Shown: positions 12,153 through 24,270 of the stretch, piece by piece
Numbering within the stretch: position 1 is the first letter of the stretch
How the letters are laid out: every line of letters starts with the position of its first letter
Origin: Gossypium raimondii
Lineage: Eukaryota > Streptophyta > Magnoliopsida > Malvales > Malvaceae
Direction of reading: 5' to 3'
Assembly: GCF_025698545.1 (NCBI RefSeq)
Contig: NC_068567.1
Location: 59,525,371 to 59,589,370 of the forward strand
Length of the DNA: 64,000 nt
Made by a program: the position numbers and the translations under genes
The notes under the pieces: generated by a model
Database searches by the model: none
Seen by the model: the letters and a program-made list of their open reading frames with translations, nothing else
What the model was told of the DNA's origin: nothing

Positions 12153-14432
12153 ATGTGGGAATCAGAGACTGAATCTGTCAGAGGTAGAGAGTATGGCAAT
12201 GGTGTTCTTAGCTCCAACAAACATGGTGTCAAAACTGATGGGTTTGAACTTAGAGGCCAGTCCTGGTATATTTATGTTCATGGACCTTACTTAACTTTCT
12301 GGGTTTTTCTTTTTGTTTCTAGGTTTACATTTATTTTGTTTGCAGGTATGTTGCTACTGATATTCCAAGTGACCTTTTAGTTCAAGTTGGAGATGTCAAT
12401 TTTCACTTGCACAAGGTAGCTGTTTATCTAAAACTTCAAAAAAAAATTTAAAGCTCTAAAACCATAAATTTCTTCTCACTTATTTTTATTTTCCCGGGAA
12501 AGTATCCTATGCTTTCTCGAAGTGGAAAAGTGAATAGGCTTATATATGAATCAAACAACCACCCAGATTTAAACAAAATTGCTTTGGAAGATCTCCCTGG
12601 TGGACCCGAAGCATTTGAGTTAGCAGCTAAATTCTGCTATGGGATTGCAGTGGATTTAACAGCAGGGAACATATCTGGTTTACGATGTGCTGCAGAGTAC
12701 CTTGAAATGACAGAGGATTTGGACGAAGGTAACCTTATATTCAAAACCGAAGCGTTTTTAAGCTATGTGGTGTTATCTTCATGGAGGGATTCGATACTAG
12801 TGTTGAAAAGCTGTGAGAAACTGTCGCCATGGGCGGAGAACCTTCAAATTGTGCGGCGCTGCAGTGAGTCTATAGCTTGGAAGGCTTGTGCTAATCCGAA
12901 AGGGATTAAGTGGGCGTATACTGGGAAACCAAGTAAGGTTTCGAGTCCGAAATGGAATGATTTGAAGGATTCTAGCCCCAGTAGGAGTCAACCTGTGCCT
13001 CCAGATTGGTGGTTCGAGGACGTTTCGATCCTTAGGACCGATCATTTCGTGAGGGTTATTACGGCGATCAAGGTGAAGGGTATGCGGTTCGAGTTGATCG
13101 GGGCATCGATCATGCATTACGCGGCGAAATGGCTTCCAGGGTTGATAAAAGATGGTCAGGGTCAGGGGCCAGCGGATGATATGAGTATTAGTACCAATAG
13201 TAATAGTAGTGGCGGTACTGGTAGTAGTAGTTGGAAAGGCGGACTACATATGATTGTAGCCGGGACGAAGGACGATACTCCATCGATTCAGGCTAAAGAT
13301 CAACGGATGATCATCGAGAGCCTGATTAGCATAATCCCGCCGCAGAAAGACAGCGTTTCCTGCAGTTTCTTACTTCGGCTTTTGCGGATGGCTAACATGT
13401 TGAAAGTGGCACCAGCTTTGGTAACCGAATTGGAGAAACGAGTCGGGATGCAGTTTGAACAAGCTACTCTGGCGGATCTTCTCATTCCTTCTTACAATAA
13501 AAGTGAAACCATGTACGATGTGGACCTTGTTCAGAGACTATTGGAACATTTCCTTGTTCAAGAACAGACGGAAAGTTCGAGCCCGAGTAGACCGCCTTTT
13601 TCGGACAAACACATGTATGAAGGAACACAAAGGAGCAATAATCCGAATGCCAAGATGAGAGTTGCCAGGCTTGTTGATAGTTATCTTACGGAAGTTTCGA
13701 GAGATCGAAACCTGTCATTGACAAAGTTTCAGGTACTGGCTGAAGCTTTGCCGGAATCTGCAAGGACCTGCGATGACGGACTTTATCGAGCTATCGATTC
13801 CTATCTTAAGGTAACCTCTTTATCCACATATTGCAAATGGTGGTATCATTGAGATCAAATGGGGTAACAAAATTCAATTGCAGGCACATCCGACACTCTC
13901 CGAACATGAAAGGAAGCGACTCTGCCGTGTCATGGACTGCCAAAAGCTCTCGATCGATGCCTGCATGCATGCTGCACAAAATGAACGGCTCCCCCTGCGA
14001 ATCGTGGTACAAGTTCTCTTCTCGGAGCAAGTGAAAATAAGCAATGCATTGGCCAACAGCACACTCAAAGACCCTGCGGAAACTCAATACCAACCATTGA
14101 TACCGAACCACAAGACATTACTCGAAGCAACGCCGTTATCGTTCCAAGAAGGATGGGCAGCCGCTAAGAAGGACATCAACACACTCAAGTTCGAGCTCGA
14201 GAGCGTCAAGGCCAAGTACCTCGAGCTCCAAAACGACATGGAGAACTTACAACGACAATTCGAAAAGATGTCGAAGCAAAAACAAACATCGGCATGGACA
14301 AGCGGATGGAAGAAACTGAGCAAACTCACCAAGATGACAGCCGTGGAAAACCACGACATCGGACCTCAAATTTCGACGGCGGCAGAACAGACTCGAAAGA
14401 CGCCGAGAAGATGGAGAAATTCGATTTCGTAA
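12153..14432 (+). CDS. NPH3: NPH3 (root phototropism protein 3), BTB-NPH3 adaptor
   Basis: Four exons are supported by family-consistent splicing: 12153-12265, 12346-12415, 12503-13810 and 13884-14432. Together they code for 679 residues. The N-terminus (MWESE, then REYGNGVLSSNKHG.KTDGFELRGQSW) and the BTB segment after it match Arabidopsis NPH3 specifically rather than other NRL proteins. The NPH3 domain carries the core 'ARTCDDGLYRAIDSYLK' then 'HPTLSEHERKRLCRVMDCQK'. A coiled coil spans about residues 591-628. The C-terminus is RRWRNSIS, with Ser677 third from the end, equivalent to the Arabidopsis 14-3-3-binding Ser744. Known role of the family: a plasma-membrane partner of phototropin blue-light receptors and substrate adaptor for CUL3 ubiquitin ligases in phototropism. 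Arabidopsis NPH3 is longer (about 745 aa); the difference lies in low-complexity linkers. The third exon uses an AAG acceptor. Confidence 0.95.
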
Positions 14433-16014
14433 AAGAGGTGCCTTAAAACTCTACATTTCCCATCAAGTGTTAGCCTTCCCTCTTATTTTGTCTTGAAATT
14501 TTTGAGGAAATTGCAGTGTTGATGTTTTACAGTGATTACCATGATAAAAAAGAAAAAGAAAAAGAAAAAGCCACCACCATGAAAATAACTTCAAATTGTC
14601 ATTCAAAATTTGTTTGTGTTTCTATGTGATTTTGTTTGATGTGTTCATTCTTCTGTAATTCCCAATTTAGTCCCAATGCCTGCCAAATCAAATATGCTAA
14701 TGGAACAGGGCACATAGATATTGTTAAATCTATCACCGCTCTTGAGGTTTATTGCATAATATATTGTTGCTTTTAAGATAAATATTAAATATCAAATGTG
14801 AAATATTTTATTGAATTAGTAAATAAACCGTAAATAGAATGTACTAAACTTCTTTAACAAAGTCCGACAAAGCCCAAGAAAGCCACAAACCCAGATGCAT
14901 AAGTAAAGAAAGCAATAGAATATCTTGAAAGACTAGTAACGGAGAGAAGGGGTCCATTGCTTGAATCAACCCTTTCGCCTAAATAGAAACAAAAAGAGCA
15001 CCAACACAATTTCTATGCCTTCTCAACCAACACACCTTTTGCCATCAATTATGATACGGTGAGAGTCTCTATACAGTTCATTGCTCAATAGACCGAAAGT
15101 CACTAGGGCTTAGAGAACGCGAACCATCATTGGACTCGAGCACTAAAGCACGACTCGACCCTTAGGCCACCTGGAATTTCTTATTTCGATGGCTTCTCCT
15201 CATCTGGAGTTTGACATTGAGACAGAGTCAGGGACAGTGTAGGGGTTGGTGGCTGGCTATTCAACGCCCAAAAAGTCGACCACCGTGACTACAACTAAAA
15301 CCTTAAACAGTCACTCGGGATCTCCTGGGCAAAGAGACATTTGTGTGCTTAAAACGAGAGATATCAAACAACTACTGATAGAAGATAGCGCGTGACAGAT
15401 TTAAACAAAAAAACTCCATTCAAAACAAATCGATTCTAGATTTTGCATCCCTAATCTAACACAAACAATCATAATGAACTACCAATAATTTAATTATATG
15501 GTGCAGGGATAAGGTTATGGTACAAATTAGAAGAACCAAACCCTAATATCATTCATGTGAGTAGTTAAAACCCAACAAAAACAAATAAGTCCCACCAACA
15601 AAATGAAATTGAAAAGAACTTGCTTGAATTTATATGAAATTCTCTCTCTTTTTTCAAAATTCAAAACAAAATTCATTTCAATTCTTATTAACTTTTCTAA
15701 TTTCTTTTCAAAGTTTTAATTAAATCCTCCATTTTTTTTTAAAAATTCATTAAATCTCTAATTTCTTTTTTTTTGGAATTATTAATTAAACCCTACTTTT
15801 AATAAAATTTCACTAACCCCCATTTAAAAAAAGTTATTAAATTCTTTAATTTTTAAAAATTTTAATTAAGCCCCAAATTTTAAACGTCGTTTTCATCACC
15901 GTCGAATTACTAATTAATGATATATTTTGTACATTACATTTTAGCTAAGGGATATGAATTGTGTAGCTTATATAGTAGCACTTGAAGTGGTAAATGTACT
16001 ATGGAGATCTCTAT
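14433..16014. other. NPH3 3' region and unassigned DNA
   Basis: The NPH3 3' UTR should occupy the first few hundred bases. The patch 14840-15420 is less AT-rich but shows no ORF or family I recognise. From 15640 to 15900 there is a degenerate series of 'ttaattaaaccc...aatttc' words. Confidence 0.35.
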
Positions 16015-16300
16015 ATTAGGAGTCAGATTGCATTTTTCTTTTTTTACTCAAAAAATGGATAAATTAGTCATTGTACATTAGGTTAAAAAGCATAGTTGAC
16101 TTTTCTGTTAAAAATTTCATCCATTTGTACTGTTAAAAAATAGTGTGGCTGACGGAATAACCATATATTGACACGTTGCTGACGTACAAAGACCAATTTT
16201 TAACAATAGAAATGGATGGAATTACTATCAGAGAGACCAATTTGCTCTTTTATCTAATGTATAAGAACTAATTTACCTATTTTTAAATAAAACGGACACT
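16015..16300. mobile_element. Foldback MITE, copy 2 of 3
   Basis: It matches the 731-1052 element: ATTAGGAGTCAGATTGCATTTT on the left, a central 'agtgtggctgacggaata' (copy 1 has 'ggtgtggctaatgaaata'), and 'gaccaatttgctctttta' on the right. The right terminus is truncated or diverged. Confidence 0.55.
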
Positions 16301-16799
16301 TAAACCAGCTTAACAAATCATTCCATGTATAGAATCCTGAGAACTGATATTTTATGCCATGGGTTGAATCAAAGGCCACAAATTTCAAAACGTACCCTCA
16401 AATCCCTCAAATTAAACAATAATCTCATCAATAGTTTCACACTAATCACCAAAAACAGGAAAAGACAGCTCTCCAGCAATGGAATCACAAAATATAAAGC
16501 TTTCTTTCACATACATACATCATATATGCAGGCATGAAATAGATATGGCAACAATAAGCAAGAGTGTGTGATTTGAGAGATAACAAAGAAGCTACAATTT
16601 TGTCCACATATTCTGACATTATAGTATCATCCTTATTTTGTAGTTTTGGATGTTACTCAACAAGGTGTAATTATTAGGATTAGGATGACAATTATATATA
16701 TTTTTGTAAGTGTAAGAAATTTTAATGCTATAACTTAGAAAATATTTTTGAAAAAACTTGAAACTAATCATTACTTTTTTTTTAGAAGAAACCTAAATA
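16301..16799. other. Unassigned intergenic DNA
   Basis: No feature was recognised. Confidence 0.4.
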
Positions 16800-17560
16800 C
16801 AAACTAATTACAAAGGGAAATTTTGAGCAAGGCTAACACTAGCCTTATTAATAGAGGAGATTGCTAATACCTCTTTTGGGATTTCTTCAAAAACTGTCAG
16901 GTTTTGATCTGCAATTTCATTTAACTCATTGGGAATGTATTCAATGACTCAATGCCCAATCTTTGCTAAAATTTGATGAATTCTTCTAATAAGGGTAGAT
17001 GAGAATTCCTGAATAGCATCAATCATCTTCGGACTATCTACTTGAATCAAGACGCCCTCAAAATGTTTATCTTGAATAAGGGACAACCCATCTAGAATGC
17101 CCCACAATTCAATATCAAAGACAGAACATTCACCCAAAAATCTATTATATCCCATAATCCAATCCCATTACCATACCTTAGTGCTCATCCAGTAGCAGCT
17201 GTACTGGACACAGCTTGAACCGCACCATCAGTGCATAAATTGATCCAATTCTCCAGCATGTGAAAGATTGGCCTCGGCGTCTGCTGTCTAGATAAATCCT
17301 TCTTATGAAAGAGGCATACTGTTCTGCCCATGTATAAGAATTATTCACAATGTATCAACTGCTTTCCAAGGGACCCCTTGGAAGATGAAAAGGTTCCGGT
17401 TTTTCTATATTCTCCAAGCTAACAAACCAACTAGGCTTGGCCGAACAACATCGCCTGCAAAGAAACGCTCACATAACACATTTGGCACAACTTGCATCTA
17501 AGTTTCCTTAGTTGTAGAGCAATCTTCGATGGCACGTAAAATATATTAAAAAAAACTCAT
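16800..17560 (-). pseudogene. LINE remnant with RNase H domain
   Basis: On the minus strand, frames around 17150-17260 read ENWINLCTDGAVQAVSS, the D-G-A start of a plant LINE RNase H domain. An in-frame stop interrupts it. Then 16949-17155 reads MGYNRFLGECSVFDIELWGI (E-L-W motif) and LIQVDSPKMIDAI (the V-x-S/D-S motif). Sequence down to about 16800 continues as the domain's C-terminal end. Upstream (17270-17560) are broken frames of the preceding region. The His/Asp end is damaged. It is a dead 5'-truncated retrotransposon copy. Confidence 0.7.
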
Positions 17561-19100
17561 CGTACTAATTAAATTTATGTTATTCCTCTAATTCTCAGCA
17601 CTTTAATAAGAATTGGAATAAACACTTAATTTAATGGAATTTATTAATTAAAATGATTATGCATGTGTTATTAAAATAAGATGTATTAATTCAATTAAAA
17701 ATGGTTTTAGATACACTCTTAATTAAAATAAACTTTTAACTGATTTAAATTAAAAAAGAAAAAATAATAATAGAATATCAAGATTATATAAATTTTCTTC
17801 TAAACAACCACCACCTTACCTTTTTCTTTTTTTCTTTTAATTAACAACCCTACCATCAACTGCAATTATGATAATATAATGTGACCATAAACATATTTTG
17901 ATAAGCATTTAAAACATACCTCTGCAGTAGTAATAAGGTATATTATATTTTTAAAAAGAGAATAATATTTAAATTTTACAGATAAAATTGTTGAAAAGAA
18001 TAATCACGAACCCCCAACATGAAAAAACAAATATATATATATATATATATATGTCTTTGTGTTGAATGAGATGTGATGATCTTGAAATGGGCACCAATGC
18101 ATGCATGGTTCATATGTATGGCTTCTAAAGTGGACCGAATATATGTATATCCTGGAGAGGTGGGAGACAAAAAATATCTAACCCTACAGTTTTAGGCAAT
18201 GAGAAAAAAGGCGATGCATGAACCCATAAAATGCCTCAAAAGTCCACTTTTCTTTTGTCTATGGGAGTGATTTTTGGGTTTCCTCTTTTGTCTTTTCATT
18301 CTTTTTCGCCAGAAATGCTGTAACTTCCTTTTTTCTAGAAATGAATTTAACCCTTTGTCAATTTCATCCTTTTTTTTTATTTAATTGTTAACTTCTTTAA
18401 AAGATTGGTGATCAAATTTAACTGTGAATAAATGGTAAGGGTAATTGTGATATTACCTTTTCTTTTCTACTTTAATATACATTTAAAATTTAGTGTAATA
18501 ACATGAGAAAAAAAATTATTTATTGCAACATAAAATAAAGAATAACTAATACAAATTTAAACTTCAAATTAAAAATATGAAAATAATAACTCTCGTAGCC
18601 ATCATTGAAATATAAAGTTGATTATTGGAAAAACTAAAGGAAATCACAACCAATATTATTACATTAAAACTGAAAATGAGAGTACAACAAACAAACAAGC
18701 CATAGTTTGGAGCTTTAAACTCAACAGTGTCATGCTCCAATTATGAATACAAACAAAGACCCTGCAGAGCCATAAAGAAGGAAACACACATATAACTTGT
18801 ACATGAACCAGAAAAAGAAAAAGACCAAACTTTTTTTACTACAGGATTTGATGGAAGGTGGAACCTTGAAAAGAAGAATAGAAAAAAAGAAACTAAATAA
18901 CCTCTCTTCAGTTCACTGCATGCATGTACATCTGCATCCCCACCCTAGAAACTTTTGTCTTCATGCTTGTAACAAAGATTAAAATATCAAACATGATGTG
19001 TTTTCAAAGGTAATAATAAAAGAGGAACAGGGTGGGAAATGGGACCCAGTTTCACCTAACGCGCATGCACTAAATCCTTGGGGGCTCAGGAGGGACCTAG
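17561..19100. other. Unassigned intergenic DNA with (AT)n microsatellite
   Basis: A pure (AT)n run lies at about 18030-18052. The rest has no supported gene. The last few hundred bases may hold the SAC51-type gene's 3' end. Confidence 0.35.
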
Positions 19101-19484
19101 TTTTTACAGCACATACCACTACTACCAGCCTCCCCATGCGTTCAAAGCATTGGTCACTTGACACATCCCATGGCAAAAAAGCTATCCATGATCATCATTT
19201 CAGGTCAACAAACAAAACCCTTCTTTTTTTAAGCAAAAAGAGCTAATAGCATACCTTGCATTGCTGCCTTTGTTGGCCCCCCATTATATAAGGCTCCCTT
19301 GAGAAAGTAAAAGATGACAAACAAACCGTCCCCACAGAGCTAAAGCCGGTGTAGTGATTTCAAATTCATCAATCATTCTTGGTTAAGACTTTGGTTTTGT
19401 TTCTTTTTTCTTTTTTTTTTTTAAATTTCATCCTTCTTTTCCCACCACTTAGCCAACAAGTTACTAGAAAGGAAGGAGTGTAAC

Positions 19485-20618
19485 CTAGAAGTGGTTCACT
19501 CCTAAAGTCTCGGCTTCGAGCTTTAAAGACTTCAGGTAATCTACAGATTCATCAAGGACCAGTAATGGGTCCTTTCCTTTTGTACCAGGTATTATGCTCT
19601 CAAGGATTTTTAGTGTCAAGTGAATCTTATCCTTCATCGACTGTTCAGTATGTAAAATCTCCCCTCGGTAGCTTGATTCTGCATTGCTGTCATACTCGTG
19701 AGAGCCTTCCAATTTCACTGAACAAGCGCCATCCACCATTATCAATTGCTTATGCCCACCATTCAGTAGTTTTTGCCTTTTGTTTGGACCATCAGAACTA
19801 GCAACTTGCTCAATTACATCATAATCATGGCCTTGATTCTGATAGCTTCGCTTAATTCCAATTGGAGAGTGAGCGGTGCTCATTACTTCATCATCATCAC
19901 AATCATCATCACCGACACCAAAATCCTCCTCCTCTTCATCAGAGTAAAGCAAAGCATTAAGTTCTTCAGTGTCTTCACGCATCTCACTCCCTTCAACCCC
20001 CAAATGGTTCTCATCATATTCCTTCTGTAAAGCTGGTGGTGTCGGAATAAGACTATTTGTCTTAACTGCTTGCACCCCTTCATGGATATCAAGAGATGAA
20101 GCTAGCTCCGTAATGGCAGTTGCCGCATGCTGATGCGGTGATCGGAAAGAGCCACAAATTAACCTTGTCTGACTCCCTGAATGATCAAAAATTATCAGCC
20201 CTTTCTGCAAGGAGCCAGACACAAAATTAGCTGCAGCCCTGCCAGTGTGCCCATTAGCAATCTTGAATTGCTGCTCATTGAGAAATGAACCTCGACAGGG
20301 CAACGAAGTAGGGAAACTGGGGTATAACTGCTGAAGCAACCCATGAGGTTGATACTTTTGTTCCGTTTTTAAGACAGAAATATCTGCAGACCCAGGCATT
20401 GCAATTTTTGCAGGAAGCAAATGAGTGCCATAATTCATACCAGGAACCAAAGACCCCAATTTTGACACACTCGCAGAAAGCATGTGACTGCTAGGATTTA
20501 TACATGCAGGCAAGCATTCTGGCTGCCTGGGCTCTAACGATGCACTCATGCAACTTAACTCGGGCAGTTGCCGAGAAGAATGCTGCGGGAAAACCCAAGA
20601 ATTATTGGTCTTAACCAT
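19485..20618 (-). CDS. SAC51: SAC51-type atypical bHLH transcription factor
   Basis: The main reading frame is a single exon of 377 residues. An acidic segment with ELNALLYSDEEEEDFG (from about residue 216) and a C-terminal helix-loop-helix (about residues 328-372, KDKIHLTLKILESIIPG then DPLLVLDESVDYLKSLK) are typical of the SAC51/SACL group (bHLH142-145 type). This group lacks a good DNA-binding basic region, and that is so here. In Arabidopsis, SAC51 acts in xylem development and stem elongation downstream of thermospermine, which relieves repression by an upstream ORF. That uORF is present here at 20851-21139. A 92-base 5'-UTR intron (20636-20727) has GTATGT and TGCAG borders just before this start codon. 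Within-family paralogue identity is inferred from the uORF and neighbours. Confidence 0.9.
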   Translation of the reverse strand: MVKTNNSWVFPQHSSRQLPELSCMSASLEPRQPECLPACINPSSHMLSASVSKLGSLVPGMNYGTHLLPAKIAMPGSADISVLKTEQKYQPHGLLQQLYPSFPTSLPCRGSFLNEQQFKIANGHTGRAAANFVSGSLQKGLIIFDHSGSQTRLICGSFRSPHQHAATAITELASSLDIHEGVQAVKTNSLIPTPPALQKEYDENHLGVEGSEMREDTEELNALLYSDEEEEDFGVGDDDCDDDEVMSTAHSPIGIKRSYQNQGHDYDVIEQVASSDGPNKRQKLLNGGHKQLIMVDGACSVKLEGSHEYDSNAESSYRGEILHTEQSMKDKIHLTLKILESIIPGTKGKDPLLVLDESVDYLKSLKLEAETLGVNHF

Positions 20619-20850
20619 CCAACTAGAACAAACTCCTGCAGATTACAAGTAATAATTTTGTCACGGGAACCAAACCAATAAATTAATACCGATGCAAAAC
20701 AAGATGAGGCAAGTGGTAACAACATACCAGGCGATGGACAATGCTCAATACCGTAGTTTCAATTTTTAAACTCTTCTTTAAGGAACAAATGTTGAAAAGA
20801 AAAACTTTATAAATTCCAGCTTGATAATATATCAAAGATAAGGATTCAAT

Positions 20851-21139
20851 CTACGTGACAGGTTTAAGCAGATGACGAAAGTACTCAGCCTGGAAAACAT
20901 AAAATTGACATAATATCAGTTTAAACATCCATTTATAATAATTATCGATACAAAGAATTAATTGAAGCAACTGTTGAGTAAAAAAGGAAATGAATGAAAA
21001 TAAAATTTCAACTAACCTGGCAATCCTCCATTGGTTGAAAGCATGCAATTACTCTAACTACAATTGTTGGTTTTCCGGCAATCCCGTTTTCGTGTTTCAA
21101 CGCTCTAAATCTTGTTTGACTAGCTGCTTGGCACACCAT
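20851..21139 (-). CDS. Conserved upstream ORF of SAC51, split by an intron
   Basis: Two exons (21017-21139 and 20851-20889), joined across a GT-AG intron at 20890-21016, encode 53 residues. The first begins MVCQAASQTRFRALKHENGI and ends FQPMEDCQ; the second reads AEYFRHLLKPVT then TAG. This agrees with the conserved SAC51-family uORF as I know it. In Arabidopsis this peptide represses translation of the main ORF and thermospermine alleviates that repression. The spliced leader between this stop and the main ATG is 140 bases (20728-20850 plus 20619-20635), and I see no other ATG in it. If the intron is kept, the peptide reads on for only V-S and stops, losing the conserved end. Confidence 0.92.
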
Positions 21140-22605
21140 AACTACGTATTTCTCCTTGGATTAATCACTCCTATCGATAATGGATGAGAACAAAGCTAAC
21201 CAAATTGACCAAGATATAAGACAAATAAAATATCTACCTAGTACTAAAGAAATGGTTTGATTGGAAGAAGTGGCAGAAGGAGCTCAAATTACGACTAGTG
21301 TTTAACTGACAATCTTTTCTAACTAATCCTATATTGATCACGAAAAAAGGAAAAAAAGTGGGTAGATCCCATTGATGGCCGAACAAGGTAGCTAATAGAA
21401 AATTAAGGTAAATTGAAAAGGCATAAATTTTACAAAATAACTCGGCAGTACAAATTCAATCGCACAACGATTCGGAACACATCAACCAAGACACTCCACC
21501 AAGGCATGCCGTTTCCCTTCTATGTTTTACCAAATTGTCCCCAGCTTTTATGTTCTTTGTTGGTACACAACCAGATATTTCTGCAAAAAGGAAAGGTCTA
21601 ATTAGAAGAGAGGCACTACTACGAAAAATTGAAAACATAAGATATGAATATGGCAGTCAAAACAGCATAAACCACTTATTAATATGAATACGAACATAAC
21701 ATAAAACAATTCTTATGAATATGGATGATGCAATTTTTCTTCATAGAGCCTATGTTAACTCTTCATCTTCTCTAAAGTACCTATGTTCGACACCATATTC
21801 AAACAGTATATGGGGATACACTCATCCAAGCACTTACATTGAGCCCCATGAGATATCTTAGAATATAAAAGTTCATCACATACAAATTCCAATTTCATTT
21901 CAGTCCCATCATTTCTCATAATAACACTAAATAAATAAACTGATATATAAACCAAGCAAAATTTAATTCTAGAATTAAATGTAACTACTGATATAAACAA
22001 ATTTCATTATATAAAAAGGAACACATGACTAAAAAATCCTGGAAACTGAAATATTATAAGAAACCCAAAAAGAAAGAACAAGTACAATAAACCCTAGAGA
22101 GATGACAACCGAAGAAAGTGATAAAAGTCACAAAACACCAAATTCAACTCAATATATATTCTCTTAATTCTTCAAAATGGAATATATATATAAGATAAAA
22201 TACAAACTATGATGAAATCAACCCCCCTCAAAGAAATTGATTATATAAAACCCAAAGAAGCCTTCTTCTTTTTTTTCTCCAAAATTTTAACAATTTATCA
22301 GAAATCAACATCCAAGAACAAGATCCTCAAAAACCCAGAAATAATATGGGAAATCAAAACCTTCCCCCTTTTAGTCAACAAACAGAAACAAAACAAGCCC
22401 ATCAAGCAAACAACATACAAGAACCTGTAAAAAGGATGAAACTTTGAATATAAAAACTTACAGAAAAAAAAAACGAAAGCTTGATATTATGGGATCCCAA
22501 AGGTACCAAAGAGATAAGCTGAAGACAGAATCTTAAGAGAACTAAGAGAGAAAAAAAGAAGAGAACAGTTAAAACTCAAAAGAGGAAACAAATGTGTGTA
22601 AAAGA
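21140..22605 (-). other. 5' leader region of the SAC51-type gene (introns and short uORFs)
   Basis: Transcript sequence upstream of the conserved uORF is probably split by more introns. A good acceptor (TTTTTGCAG) opens an exon at 21580. That exon holds at least two further ATGs, including a 9-codon frame including its stop (MCSESLCD) near 21456. Its donor is not clear. Several short uORFs in the leader are normal for this family. Confidence 0.5.
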
Positions 22606-22630
22606 GGTGAGTGTGTTAAGGGACAGTGAG

Positions 22631-22640
22631 AATATATAGA
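22631..22640 (-). promoter_or_regulatory. Candidate TATA box of the SAC51-type gene
   Basis: TCTATATATT on the minus strand is followed downstream by a C/T-rich leader (TCACCTCTTTTACACACA), suggesting a transcript start near 22605. It rests on motif and position only. Confidence 0.4.
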
Positions 22641-23079
22641 GAATTTGGTAATTTGGCTGCCCAATTTACCCACCATTTCTTCCGCCAATTATTGCTATGC
22701 TATACCATTTTTTTCACTGTTCCATGTACAGTAATTTACCCATTTCAGTGGTTAAATTAAATCTTTAATTACCGTTGGTTTATTTTTCCTTTACATTTTT
22801 TTTGACTGAATTTCAATAAACGGGCCTGTATTTGATCCAGGCTTATTAAACTAAGCCATGTTTCTCTTTTTTCAAGAAAAAAATCCTTTTTTTGGGTAAA
22901 ATTTTATAATCTATTAATATATTAAGGTAAATCTAATCAGAAATTTAATAGATTTTATATAATAATTTTAAAATATAATTTTAGTAAATTCAATTCTGTT
23001 TCGGATAACCATAATTTTTTAACATTAATCATTAATCTCAATAGGTTTTTATCATATCCGCTCTTTTTGCTATAATATC
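22641..23079. other. Upstream region of the SAC51-type gene
   Basis: AT-rich promoter-side DNA. No further feature was recognised. Confidence 0.35.
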
Positions 23080-23212
23080 TAGAACTATCAATAGTCCCTT
23101 CCCAACATTTTAAATAGGTGAATAATTCGCTTCACCACACTTGAACTCCCATCCTCCTACACTGACAAAAATGTCAATACTAATCGAGATAAGACTCAAT
23201 TAACACCATATT
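23080..23212 (-). mobile_element. tRNA-like SINE, copy C
   Basis: On the minus strand it holds GAGTCTTATCTCGATTAGTA (A-box region), then 'ggaggatgggagttcaagtgtggtgaa' (B-box region) and the family body 'ttattcacctattta'. It aligns with copies at 9061 and 26010. Confidence 0.5.
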
Positions 23213-24270
23213 AAAATATTTCAATTTGAGTCCATTTTCAATTTTTTTTTACTCTACCCTATACTACATTTAGTTTTGTTTTGTTTTTAATCGCATATAG
23301 GTAAGAGGTGTTTGGTTCAGGGTGTAGCCAAAGGGCAGAGGCCTGGTTGAATGGTTTAATTGTTATTTTAGTACTTTCCAATATAAATAGTTCAATTTCA
23401 TTCTCTTTAGATTGTTTTAAATATAAAATTTGTAAATTTTGGCTCATTTCAAAAGTTAAAAAGTTCAATTAAAGTCATTTTAATACAAAATTTTAAACTT
23501 TGTGTCCCTCTCCCTGTAACATAATTTTTAACTTCACCTCTACCCTGATTTACACTTGAAGAGCACACTTTAAAATAATGAATATTTATTGAATTAATAG
23601 ACATCCGAAGAAAATAATATCGATTTATGCAATCCCAAAAAGATACTCTATCTACCAGGGTCAAAATTGTATTTTGACTTTCAAAAATAATAAAATTTCA
23701 ATTTAATCCTTTAAAAATTATAAATATATAAATTAATAAAATAATGAGATTGTATTTTAACTCTCGTAAAAATACATAACTCAATTCCAGCCCCAATCCT
23801 CGGAAGAGTGGTGAAATTATCTAATGTTTGAGGTGCTGAAAAAGCATGCAACATGTAGTGAATGAAGCAGAGAGACAAAAACACGTGCCATACACTCATT
23901 GGCAATCTAAGCAGGTGATTACCCAATTCAAAGAAAATTTTAATAAGTTGTAACAAGGAATGAGCCATGATCCCACAACAATAATGGTAAAGTGTGAGTT
24001 AGGTGGGACATTTTAGAATTATCCACTCCTCCACCTCCATCAATCATTTTTCTATTTTAATTATAATCCTCGTGTATTAAACCTCATCCCCAAATTATTT
24101 AAATCATAAATTTTGGGTATTTTAAGAGAATTTTAAACAATTTTTTTAATAAAAGCAAATATTTTTTTATTGAATTGTTCATTTGACAATGATATTTTAA
24201 TTTTATTATTAAATTTTGAATATAAAAATATTTTATTGAAACTAAAATTGTATTTTATTGTGCAATGTCA
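23213..24270. repeat. Unassigned DNA with dispersed AT-rich repeat fragments
   Basis: Segments around 23330-23560 and 23640-23790 resemble the repeat nested at 26417-26666 ('ttaattcaatccc', 'attataatttaa'-type words). No gene was recognised. Confidence 0.3.

Noticed and set aside
11876..12172. 98-codon frame in front of NPH3
   Set aside because: It lies in the NPH3 leader, overlaps the true start in another frame and is pyrimidine-driven low complexity. It could only matter as a uORF.
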